Assembly (NCBI GenBank): GCA_963580455.1
Contig: OY756961.1
Coordinates: 15,109,001-15,173,000, forward strand
DNA length: 64,000 nt
Reading direction: 5' to 3'
DNA from: Euonymus europaeus
Lineage: Eukaryota > Streptophyta > Magnoliopsida > Celastrales > Celastraceae
The translations under genes and the position numbers were made by a program. Below are positions 51,022-62,880 of the stretch, piece after piece; the stretch's first letter is position 1, and each line of letters opens with the position of its first letter. Under the pieces are notes generated by a model. That model was not told where the DNA came from and ran no database searches. It saw nothing but the letters and a program-made list of their open reading frames with translations.

Positions 51022-54000
51022 TCGAAGCCAAAACACCAACTTTCTATGACAAATGGACAAAACCGTTAAAAGCTCCTTCATAGAGAGTGTTGAGCGACTT
51101 CGGACCTTCAAAGTTGCTCGGTGTACAATTTTTATTGTTCTTTTATGTCAAATTTTACAAGTATAAGCTTCATAGATTATTTCGATGCTAAAACACCAAC
51201 TTTCTTTGACAAATGGACAAAACCGTTAGAAGCTCCTCCATAGAGAGAATTGAGCAACTTCGGACTATCAAAGTTGCTCGGGATAGACTTTTTATTGTTC
51301 TTCTATGTCAAATTTTCTGAGTATAAGCTTCCTACATTATTTCGATGCCAAAACACCAACTTTCTATGACAAATGGACAAAAACGTTAAAAGCTCCTCAA
51401 TAGAGAGAGTTGAGCAACTTCGGACCATCAAAGTTGCTCGCTGTACAATTTTTATTATTCTCATATGTCAAATTTTTTTAGTATAAGCTTCATAAATTAT
51501 TTCGATGCCAAAACACCAACTTTATATGACAAATGGACAAAACCGTTAGAAGCTCCTCCATAGAGAGAGTTGAGCAACTTCGGACTATCAAAGTTGCTCG
51601 AGATAGACTTTTTATTTTTCTTCTATGTTAAATTTTACGAGTATAAGCTTCCTAGATTATTTCGATGCCAAAACACCAACTTTCTATGACAAATGGACAA
51701 AGCCGTTAAAAGCTCCTCTATAGAGAGAGTTGAGCAACTTCAGACCATCAAAGTTGCTCGCTGTACAATTTTTATTGTTCTCTTATGTCAAATTTTTTTA
51801 GTATAAGCTTCATAAATTATTTCGATGCCAAAACACCAACTTTCTATGAAAAATAGACAAAACCGTTAAGAGCTCCTCCTTAGAGAGAGTTGAGCAATTT
51901 CGGACTATCAAAGTTTCTCGGGATATACTTTTTTTTGTTCTTCTATGTTAAATTTTACGAGTTTAAGCTTCCTAGATTATTTCGATGCCAAAACACCAAC
52001 TTTCTATGACAAATGGACAAAACCGTTAAAACTCCTCCATAGAGAGAGTTGAACAACTTCGGACCATCAAAATTGCTCTATGTATACTTTTTATTGTTCT
52101 TCTATGTCAAATTTTACGAGTATAAGCTTCCTAGATTATTTCGATGCCTAAACACCAACTTTCTATGACAAATGGACAGAACAGTTAAAAGCTCCTCCAT
52201 AGAGAGTGTTTAGCGACTTTGGACCTTCAAAATTGCTCGGTGTACAATTTTTATTGTTCTTATATGTAAAATTTTACGAGTATAAGCTTCACAGATTATT
52301 TCGATGCCAAAACACCAACTTTCAATGACAAATGGACAAAACTGTTAAAATCTCCTCCATAGAGAGAGTTGAGCAACTTCGGACCATCAATGATGCTCGG
52401 TGTACACTTTTTATTGTTCTTATATGTCAAATTTTATGAGTATAAGCTTCATAGAATATTTCGACGCCAAAACACCAACTTTCTATGACAAATGGACGAA
52501 ATCGTTAAAAGCTCCTCCATAGAGAGAGTTGAGCAACTTCGGACCATCAAAATTGCTCTATGTATACTTTTTATTGTTCTTCTATATCAATATTTACGAG
52601 TATAAGCTTCCTAGATTATTTCGATGCCAAAACACCAACTTTCTATGACAAATGGACAAAGCCTTTAAAAGCTCCTCCATAGAGAGAGTTGAGCAACTTT
52701 GGACCATCAAAGTTGCTCGGTGTACAATTTTTATTGTTCTTATATGTCAAATTTTTTTAGTATAAGCTTCATAGATTATTTCGATGCCAAAACAGCAACT
52801 TTCTATGACAAATGGACAAAGCCGTTAAAAGCTCCTCCATAGCGAGAGTTGAGCAACTTCGTACCATCAAAGTTGCTCGGTGTACAATTTTTATTGTTCT
52901 CATATGTCAAATTTTTTGAGTATAAGCTTCATAAATTATTTCGATGCCAAAACACCAACTTTCTACGAAAAATAGACAAAACCGTTAAGAGCTCCTCCTT
53001 AGAGAGAGTTCAGCAACTTCGGACTATCAAAATTGCTCTATGTAGACTTTTTATTGTTCTTATATGTCAAATTTTACGAGTAAAAGCTGCATAGATTATT
53101 TTGATGCCAAAACACCAACTTTCTAAGACAAATCGACAAAACCTTTAAAAGCTCCTCCATAGAGAGAGTTGAGCAACTTCGGACCATCAAAGTTGCTCGG
53201 TGTACAATTTTTATTTGTTCTCATATGTCAAATTTTTTGAGTATAAGCTTCATTAATTATTTCGAGGCCAAAACACCAAATTTCTATGACAAATCGACAA
53301 AACCGTTAAACGCTCCTCCATAGAGAGAGTTGAGCAACTTCGGACCATCAAAATTGCTCTATGTATACTTTTTATTTTTCTTCTATGTAAAATTTTACGA
53401 GTATAAGCTTCCTAAATTATTTTGATGCCAAAACACCAACTTTCTATGACAAATGGACAAAACCGTTAAAAGCTCCTCCATAGAGAGTGTTGAGCGACTT
53501 CGGACCTTCAAAGTTGCTCGGTGTACAATTTTTATTGTTCTTTTATGTCAAATTTTACGAGTATAAGCTTCATAGATTATTTCAATGCCAAAAAACCAAC
53601 TTTATTTGACAAATGGACAAAACCGTTAGAAGCTCCTCCATAGAGAGAGTTGAGCAACTTCGGACTATCAAAGTTGCTCGGGATAGACTTTTTATTGTTC
53701 TTCTACGTCAAATTTTACGAGTATAAGCTTCCTACAATATTTCAATGCCAAAACACCAACTTTCTATGACAAATGGACAAAGCCGTTAAAAGCTCCTCCA
53801 TAGAGAGAGTTGAGCAACTTCGGACCATCAAAGTTGCTCGGTGTACAATTTTTATTGTTCTCATATGTCAAATTTTTTGAGTATAAGCTTCATAGATTAT
53901 TTCGATGCCAAAACACCAACTTTCTATGACAAATGGACAAAACCGTTAAGAGTTCCTCCATAGAGAGAGTTGAGCAACTTCGGACTATCAAAGTTGCTCG

Positions 54001-55501
54001 AGATAGACATTTTATTGTTCTTCTAAGTCAAATTTTACGAGTTTAAGCTTCCTAGATTATTGCGATGCCAAAACACCAACTTTCTTTGACAAATGGACAA
54101 AACCGTTAAAAGCTCCTTCATAGAGAGTGTTGAGCGACTTCAGACCATCAAAGTTGCCCGGTGTACAATTTTTATTGTTCTTATATGTCAAATTTTTTTA
54201 GTATAAGCTTCATAGATTATTTCGATGCCAAAACACCAACTTTCTATGACAAATGGACAAAGCCGTTAAAAGCATCTCCATAGAGAGAGTTGAGCAACTT
54301 CGGACCATCAAAGTTGCTCGGTGTACAATTTTTATTGTTCTCATATGTCAAATTTTTTGAGTATAAGTTTCATAAATTATTTCAGTGCCAAAACACCAAC
54401 ATTCTATGACAAATGGATGAAATCGTTAAAAGCTCCTTCATAGAGAGAGTTGAGCAACTTCGGACCATCAAAATTGCTCTATGTATACCTTTTATTGTTC
54501 TTCTATGTCAAATTTTACGAGTATAAGCTTCCTAGATTATTTCGAGGCCAAAACACCAACTTTCTATGACAAATGGACAAAACCGATAAAAGCTCCTTCA
54601 TAGTGAGTGTTGAGCGACTTCGGACCTTCAAAGTTGCTCCGTGTACAATTTTTATTGTTCTTTTATGTCAAATTTTACGAGTATAAGCTTCATAGATTAT
54701 TTCGATGCCAAAACACCAACTTTCTCTGACAAATGGACAAAACCGTTAGAAGCTCCTCCATAGAGAGAGTTGAGCAACTTCGGACTATCAAAGTTGCTCG
54801 GGATAGACTTTTTATTGTTCTTCTATGTCAAATTTTACGAGTATAAGCTTCCTACATTATTTCGATGCCAAAACACCAACTTTCTATGACAAATGGACAA
54901 AAACGTTAAAAGCTCCTCAATAGAGAGAGTTGAGCAACTTCGGACCATCAAAGTTGCTCGCTGTACAATTTTTATTGTTCTCATATGTCAAATTTTTTTA
55001 GTATAAGCTTCATAAATTATTTCGATGCCAAAACACCAACTTTATATGACAAATGAACAAAACTGTTAGAAGCTCCTCCATAGAGAGAGTTGAGCAACTT
55101 CGGACTATCAAAGTTGCTCGATATAGACTTTTTATTGTTCTTCTACGTTAAATTTTACGAGTATAAGCTTCCTAGATTATTTCGATGCCAAAACACCAAC
55201 TTTCTATGACAAATGGACAAAGCCGTTAAAAGCTCCTCCATAGAGAGAGTTGAGCAACTTCGGACCATCAAAGTTGCTCGCTGTACAATTTTTATTGTTC
55301 TCATATGTCAAATTTTTTTAGTATAAGCTTCATAAATTATTTCGATGCCAAAACACCAACTTTATATGACAAATGAACAAAACTGTTAGAAGCTCCTCCA
55401 TAGAGAGAGTTGAGCAACTTCGGACTATCAAAGTTGCTCGATATAGACTTTTTATTGTTCTTCTATGTTAAATTTTACGAGTATAAGCTTCCTAGATTAT
55501 T
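51022..55501 (+). repeat. 4.4-kb tandem duplication, copy 1 (28 monomers)
   Basis: 4,480 bp starting at TCGAAGCC. It is followed immediately by a second copy starting with the same TCGAAGCC at 55502. Diagnostic shared changes are TCGATGCTAAAACACC (51181/55661), AATTTTCTGAG (51311/55791), GGACAGAACAG (52171/56651), ATCAATGATGCTCGG (52387/56867), CTCCATAGCGAG (52837/57157), TTTATTTGTTC with one extra T (53211/57531), GCAATATT-type CCTACAATATTTC (53730/58050) and TTCTAAGTC (54021/58341). Monomer content is related to 29800-33200. Confidence 0.9.
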
Positions 55502-58500
55502 TCGAAGCCAAAACACCAACTTTCTATGACAAATGGACAAAACCGTTAAAAGCTCCTTCATAGAGAGTGTTGAGCGACTTCGGACCTTCAAAGTTGCTCG
55601 GTGTACAATTTTTATTGTTCTTTTATGTCAAATTTTACAAGTATAAGCTTCATAGATTATTTCGATGCTAAAACACCAACTTTCTTTGACAAATGGACAA
55701 AACCGTTAGAAGCTCCTCCATAGAGAGAATTGAGCAACTTCGGACTATCAAAGTTGCTCGGGATAGACTTTTTATTGTTCTTCTATGTCAAATTTTCTGA
55801 GTATAAGCTTCCTACATTATTTCGATGCCAAAACACCAACTTTCTATGACAAATGGACAAAAACGTTAAAAGCTCCTCAATAGAGAGAGTTGAGCAACTT
55901 CGGACCATCAAAGTTGCTCGCTGTACAATTTTTATTATTCTCATATGTCAAATTTTTTTAGTATAAGCTTCATAAATTATTTCGATGCCAAAACACCAAC
56001 TTTATATGACAAATGGACAAAACCGTTAGAAGCTCCTCCATAGAGAGAGTTGAGCAACTTCGGACTATCAAAGTTGCTCGAGATAGACTTTTTATTTTTC
56101 TTCTATGTTAAATTTTACGAGTATAAGCTTCCTAGATTATTTCGATGCCAAAACACCAACTTTCTATGACAAATGGACAAAGCCGTTAAAAGCTCCTCTA
56201 TAGAGAGAGTTGAGCAACTTCGGACCATCAAAGTTGCTCGCTGTACAATTTTTATTGTTCTCTTATGTCAAATTTTTTTATTATAAGCTTCATAAATTAT
56301 TTCGATGCCAAAACACCAACTTTCTATGAAAAATAGACAAAACCGTTAAGAGCTCCTCCTTAGAGAGAGTTGAGCAATTTCGGACTATCAAAGTTTCTCG
56401 GGATATACCTTTTTTTGTTCTTCTATGTTAAATTTTACGAGTTTAAGCTTCCTAGATTATTTCGATGCCAAAACACCAACTTTCTATGACAAATGGGCAA
56501 AACCGTTAAAACTCCTCCATAGAGAGAGTTGAACAACTTCGGACCATCAAAATTGCTCTATGTATACTTTTTATTGTTCTTCTATGTCAAATTTTACGAG
56601 TATAAGCTTCCTAGATTATTTCGATGCCTAAACACCAACTTTCTATGACAAATGGACAGAACAGTTAAAAGCTCCTCCATAGAGAGTGTTTAGCGACTTC
56701 GGACCTTCAAAATTGCTCGGTGTACAATTTTTATTGTTCTTATATGTAAAATTTTACGAGTATAAGCTTCATAGATTATTTCGATGCCAAAACACCAACT
56801 TTCAATGACAAATGGACAAAACTGTTAAAATCTCCTCCATAGAGAGAGTTGAGCAACTTCGGACCATCAATGATGCTCGGTGTACACTTTTTATTGTTCT
56901 TCTATATCAAATTTTACGAGTATAAGCTTCCTAGATTATTTCGATGCCAAAACACCAACTTTCTATGACAAATGGACGAAGCCTTTAAAAGCTCCTCCAT
57001 AGAGAGAGTTGAGCAACTTTGGACCATCAAAGTTGCTCGGTGTACAATTTTTATTGTTCTTATATGTCAAATTTTTTTAGTATAAGCTTCATAGATTATT
57101 TCGATGCCAAAACAGCAACTTTCTATGACAAATGGACAAAGCCGTTAAAAGCTCCTCCATAGCGAGAGTTGAGCAACTTCGGACCATCAAAGTTGCTCGG
57201 TGTACAATTTTTATTGTTCTCATATGTCAAATTTTTTGAGTATAAGCTTCATAAATTATTTCGATGCCAAAACACCAACTTTCTACGAAAAATAGACAAA
57301 ACCGTTAAGAGCTCCTCCTTAGAGAGAGTTCAGCAACTTCGGACTATCAAAATTGCTCTATGTAGACTTTTTATTGTTCTTATATGTCAAATTTTACGAG
57401 TAAAAGCTGCATAGATTATTTTGATGCCAAAACACCAACTTTCTAAGACAAATCGACAAAACCTTTAAAAGCTCCTCCATAGAGAGAGTTGAGCAACTTC
57501 GGACCATCAAAGTTGCTCGGTGTACAATTTTTATTTGTTCTCATATGTCAAATTTTTTGAGTATAAGCTTCATTAATTATTTCGAGGCCAAAACACCAAC
57601 TTTCTATGACAAATCGACAAAACCGTTAAACGCTCCTCCATAGAGAGAGTTGAGTAACTTCGGACCATCAAAATTGCTCTATGTATACTTTTTATTTTTC
57701 TTCTATGTAAAATTTTACGAGTATAAGCTTCCTAAATTATTTTGATGCCAAAACACCAACTTTCTATGACAAATAGACAAAACCGTTAAAAGCTCCTCCA
57801 TAGAGAGTGTTGAGCGACTTCGGACCTTCAAAGTTGCTCGGTGTACAATTTTTATTGTTCTTTTATGTCAAATTTTACGAGTATAAGCTTCATAGATTAT
57901 TTCAATGCCAAAAAACCAACTTTATTTGACAAATGGACAAAACCGTTAGAAGCTCCTCCATAGAGAGAGTTGAGCAACTTCGGACTATCAAAGTTGCTCG
58001 GGATAGACTTTTTATTGTTCTTCTACGTCAAATTTTACGAGTATAAGCTTCCTACAATATTTCAATGCCAAAACACCAACTTTCTATGACAAATGGACAA
58101 AGCCGTTAAAAGCTCCTCCATAGAGAGAGTTGAGCAACTTCGGACCATCAAAGTTGCTCGGTGTACAATTTTTATTGTTCTCATATGTCAAATTTTTTGA
58201 GTATAAGCTTCATAGATTATTTCGATGCCAAAACACCAACTTTCTATGACAAATGGACAAAACCGTTAAGAGTTCCTCCATAGAGAGAGTTGAGCAACTT
58301 CGGACTACGAAAGTTGCTCGAGATAGACATTTTATTGTTCTTCTAAGTCAAATTTTACGAGTTTAAGCTTCCTAGATTATTGCGATGCCAAAACACCAAC
58401 TTTCTTTGACAAATGGACAAAACCGTTAAAAGCTCCTTCATAGAGAGTGTTGAGCGACTTCAGACCATCAAAGTTGCCCGGTGTACAATTTTTATTGTTC

Positions 58501-59821
58501 TTAGATGTCAAATTTTTTTAGTATAAGCTTCATAGATTATTTCGATGCCAAAACACCAACTTTCTATGACAAATGGACAAAGCCGTTAAAAGCATCTCCA
58601 TAGAGAGAGTTGAGCAACTTCGGACCATCAAAGTTGCTCGGTGTACAATTTTTATTGTTCTCATATGTCAAATTTTTTGAGTATAAGTTTCATAAATTAT
58701 TTCAATGCCAAAACACCAACATTCTATGACAAATGGATGAAATCGTTAAAAGCTCCTTCATAGAGAGAGTTGAGCAACTTCGGACCATCAAAATTGCTCT
58801 ATGTATACCTTTTATTGTTCTTCTATGTCAAATTTTACGAGTATAAGCTTCCTAGATTATTTCGAGGCCAAAACACCAACTTTCTATGACAAATGGACAA
58901 AACCGATAAAAGCTCCTTCATAGTGAGTGTTGAGCTACTTCGGACCTTCAAAGTTGCTCCGTGTACAATTTTTATTGTTCTTTTATGTCAAATTTTACGA
59001 GTATAAGCTTCATAGATTATTTCGATGCCAAAACACCAACTTTCTCTGACAAATGGACAAAACCGTTAGAAGCTCCTCCATAGAGAGAGTTGAGCAACTT
59101 CGGACTATCAAAGTTGCTCGGGATAGACTTTTTATTGTTCTTCTATGTCAAATTTTACGAGTATAAGCTTCCTACATTATTTCGATGCCAAAACTCCAAC
59201 TTTCTATGACAAATGGACAAAAACGTTAAAAGCTCCTCAATAGAGAGAGTTGAGCAACTTCGGACCATCAAAGTTGCTCGCTGTACAATTTTTATTGTTC
59301 TCATATGTCAAATTTTTTTAGTATAAGCTTCATAAATTATTTCGATGCCAAAACACCAACTTTATATGACAAATGAACAAAACTGTTAGAAGCTCCTCCA
59401 TAGAGAGAGTTGAGCAACTTCGGACTATCAAAGTTGCTCGATATAGACTTTTTATTGTTCTTCTATGTTAAATTTTACGAGTATAAGCTTCCTAGATTAT
59501 TTCGATGCCAAAACACCAACTTTCTATGACAAATGGACAAAGCCGTTAAAAGCTCCTCCATAGAGAGAGTTGAGCAACTTCGGACCATCAAAATTGCTCG
59601 CTGTACAATTTTTATTGTTCTCATATGTCAAATTTTTTTAGTATAAGCTTCATAAATTATTTCGATGCCAAAACACCAACTTTATATGACAAATGAACAA
59701 AACTGTTAGAAGCTCCTCCATAGAGAGAGTTGAGCAACTTCGGACTATCAAAGTTGCTCGATATAGACTTTTTATTGTTCTTCTATGTTAAATTTTACGA
59801 GTATAAGATTCCTAGATTATT
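55502..59821 (+). repeat. 4.4-kb tandem duplication, copy 2 (27 monomers)
   Basis: 4,320 bp. The offset to copy 1 is 4,480 up to about 56885 and 4,320 afterwards. The equivalent of 52406-52565 is missing, so exactly one monomer was lost or gained. The join at 56886-56900 lies in the shared string ACTTTTTATTGTTCT. Other differences noticed are CCAATGCC for CCAGTGCC-type TTCAATGCC (58701), GACTACGAAAG (58305), GAGCTACTT (58932) and AAAATTGCTCGC (59589). Confidence 0.9.
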
Positions 59822-62800
59822 TCGATGCCAAAACACCAACTTTCTATGACAAATGGACAAAGCCGTTAAAAGCTCCTCCATAGAGAGAGTTGAGCAACTT
59901 CGGACCATCAAAGTTGCTCGCTGTACAATTTTTATTGTTCTCATATGTCAAATTTTTTTAGTATAAGCTTCATAAATTATTTCGATGCCAAAACACCAAC
60001 TTTCTATGAAAAATAGACAAAACCGTTAAGAGCTCCTCCTTAGAGAGAGTTGAGCAACTTCGGACTATCAAAGTTTCTCGGGATATACTTTTTTTTGTTC
60101 TTCTATGTTAAATTTTACGAGTTTAAGCTTCCTAGATTATTTCGATGCCAAAACACCAACTTTCTATGACAAATGGACAAAACCGTTAAAAGCTCCTCCA
60201 TAGAGAGAGTTGAGCAACTTCGGTCCATCAAAATTGCTCTATGTATACTTTTTATTGTTCTTATATGTATAATTTTACGAGTATAAGCTTCATAGATTAT
60301 TTCGATTCCAAAACACCAACTTTCAATGACAAATGGACAAAACCGTTAAAATCTCCTCCATAGATAGAGTTGAGCAACTTCGGACCATCAATGATGCTCG
60401 GTGTACACTTTTTATTGTTCTTATATGTCAAATTTTATGAGTATAAGCTTCATAGAATATTTCGACGCCAAAACACCAAATTTCTATGACAAATGGACGA
60501 AATCGTTAAAAGCTCCTCCATAGAGAGAGTTTAGCAACTTCGGACCATCAAAATTGCTCTATGTATACTTGTTATTGTTCTTCTATATCAAATTTTACGA
60601 GTATAAGCTTCCTAGATTATTTCGATGCCAAAACACCAACTTTCTATGACAAATGGACAAAGTCTTTAAAAGCTCCTCCATAGAGAGAGTTGAGCAACTT
60701 TGGACCATCAAAGTTGGTCGGTGTACAATTTTTATTGTTCTTATATGTCGAATTTTTTTAGTATAAGCTTCATAGATTATTTCGATGCCAAAACACCAAC
60801 TTTCTATGACCAATGGACAAAGCCGCTAAAAGCTCCTCCATAGAGAGAGTTGAGCAACTTCGGACAATCAAAGTTGCTCGGTGTACAATTTTTATTGTTC
60901 TCATATGTCAAATTTTTTGAGTATAAGCTTCATAAATTATTTCGATGCCAAAACACCAACTTTCTACGAAAAATAGACAAAACCTTTAAGAGCTCCTCCT
61001 TAGAGAGAGTTCAGCAACTTCGGACTATCAAAATTGCTCTATGTATACTTTTTATTGTTCTTATATGTCAAATTTTACGAGTATAAGCTTCCTAGATTAT
61101 TTTGATGCCAAAACACCAACTTTCTATGACAAATGGACGAAATCGTTAAAAGCTCCTCCATAGAGAGAGTTGAGCAACTTCGGACCATCAAAATTGCTCT
61201 ATCTATACTTTTTATTGTTCTTCTATGTCAAATTTTACGAGTATAAGCTTCCTAGATTATTTCGAAGCTAAAACACTAACTTTCTATGACAAATGGACAA
61301 AATCGTTAAAAGCTCCTTCATAGAGAGTGTTGAGCGACTTCGGACCTTCAAAGTTGGTCGGTGTACAATTTTTATTTTTCTTTTATGTCAAATTTTACGA
61401 GTATAAGCTTCATAGATTATTTCGATGACAAAACACCAACTTTCTTTGACAAATGGACAAAACCGTTAGAAGCTCCTCCATAGAGAGAGTTGAGCAACTT
61501 CGGACTATCAAAGTTGCTCGGGATAGACTTTTTATTGTTCTTATATGTCAAATTTTACGAGTATAAGCTTCCTACATTATTTCGATGCCAAAACACCAAC
61601 TTTCTATGACAAATGGACAAAAACGTTAAAAGCTCCTCAATAGAGAGAGTTGAGCAACTTCGGACCATCAAAGTTGCTCGCTGTACAATTTTTATTGTTC
61701 TCATATGTCAAATTTTTTTAGTATAAGCTTCATAAATTATTTCGATGCCAAAACACCAACTTTCTATGAAAAATGGACAAAACCGTTAGAAGCTCCTCCA
61801 TAGAGAGAGTTGAGCAACTTCGGACTATCAAAGTTGCTCGAGATAGACTTTTTATTGTTCTTCTATGTTAAATTTTACGAGTATAAGCTTCCTAGATTAT
61901 TTCGATGCCAAAACACCAACTTTCTATGACAAATGGACAAAGCCGTTAAAAGCTCCTCCATAGAGAGAGTTGAGCAACTTCGGACCATCAAAGTTGCTCG
62001 TTGTACAATTTTTATTGTTCTCATATGTCAAATTTTTTTAGTATAAGCTTCATAAATTATTTCGATGCCAAAACACCAACTTTCTATGAAAAATAGACAA
62101 AACCGTTAAGAGCACCTCCTTAGAGAGAGTTGAGCAACTTCGGACTATCAAAGTTTCTCGGGATATACTTTTTTTTGTTCTTCTATGTTAAATTTTACGA
62201 GTATAAGCTTCCTAGATTATTTCGATGCCAAAACACCAACTTTCTATGACAAATGGACAAAACCGTTAAAAGCTCCTCCATAGAGAGAGTTGAGCAACTT
62301 CGGTCCATCAAAATTGCTCTATGTATACTTTTTATTGTTCTTATATGTAAAATTTTACGAGTATAAGCTTCATAGATTATTTCGATGCCAAAACACCAAC
62401 TTTCAATGATAAATGGACAAAACCGTTAAAATCTCCTCCATAGATAGAGTTGAGCAACTTCGGACCATCAATGATGCTCGGTGTACACTTTTTATTGTTC
62501 TTATTTGTCAAATTTTATGAGTATAAGCTTCATAGAATATTTCGACGCCAAAACACCAAATTTCTATGACAAATGGACGAAATCGTTAAAAGCTCCTCCA
62601 TAGAGAGAGTTGAGCAACTTCGGACCGTCAAAATTGCTCTATGTATACTTTTTATTGTTCTTCTATATCAAATTTTACGAGTATAAGCTTCATAGATTAT
62701 TTCGATGCCAAAACACCAACTTTCTATGACAAATGGACAAATTCTTTAAAAGCTCCTCCATAGAGAGAGTTGAGCAACTTTGGACCATCAAAGTTGGTCG

Positions 62801-62880
62801 GTGTACAATTTTTATTGTTCTTATATGTCGAATTTTTTTAGTATAAGCTTCATAGATTATTTCGATGCCAAAACACCAAC
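59720..62880 (+). repeat. 2,080-bp spaced repeat (13 monomers)
   Basis: About 59720-60800 matches 61800-62880 at 2,080 bp. Markers are GGATATACTTTTTTTTG (60081/62161), GGTCCATCAAAAT (60221/62301), CCATAGATAGAG (60359/62439), ATCAATGATGCTCGG (60387/62467), CACCAAATTTC (60473/62553), GTTGGTCGG (60713/62793) and TATGTCGAATTT (60743/62823). The stretch between the two copies (60800-61800) uses monomers like those of the 4.4-kb duplication. Confidence 0.82.
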
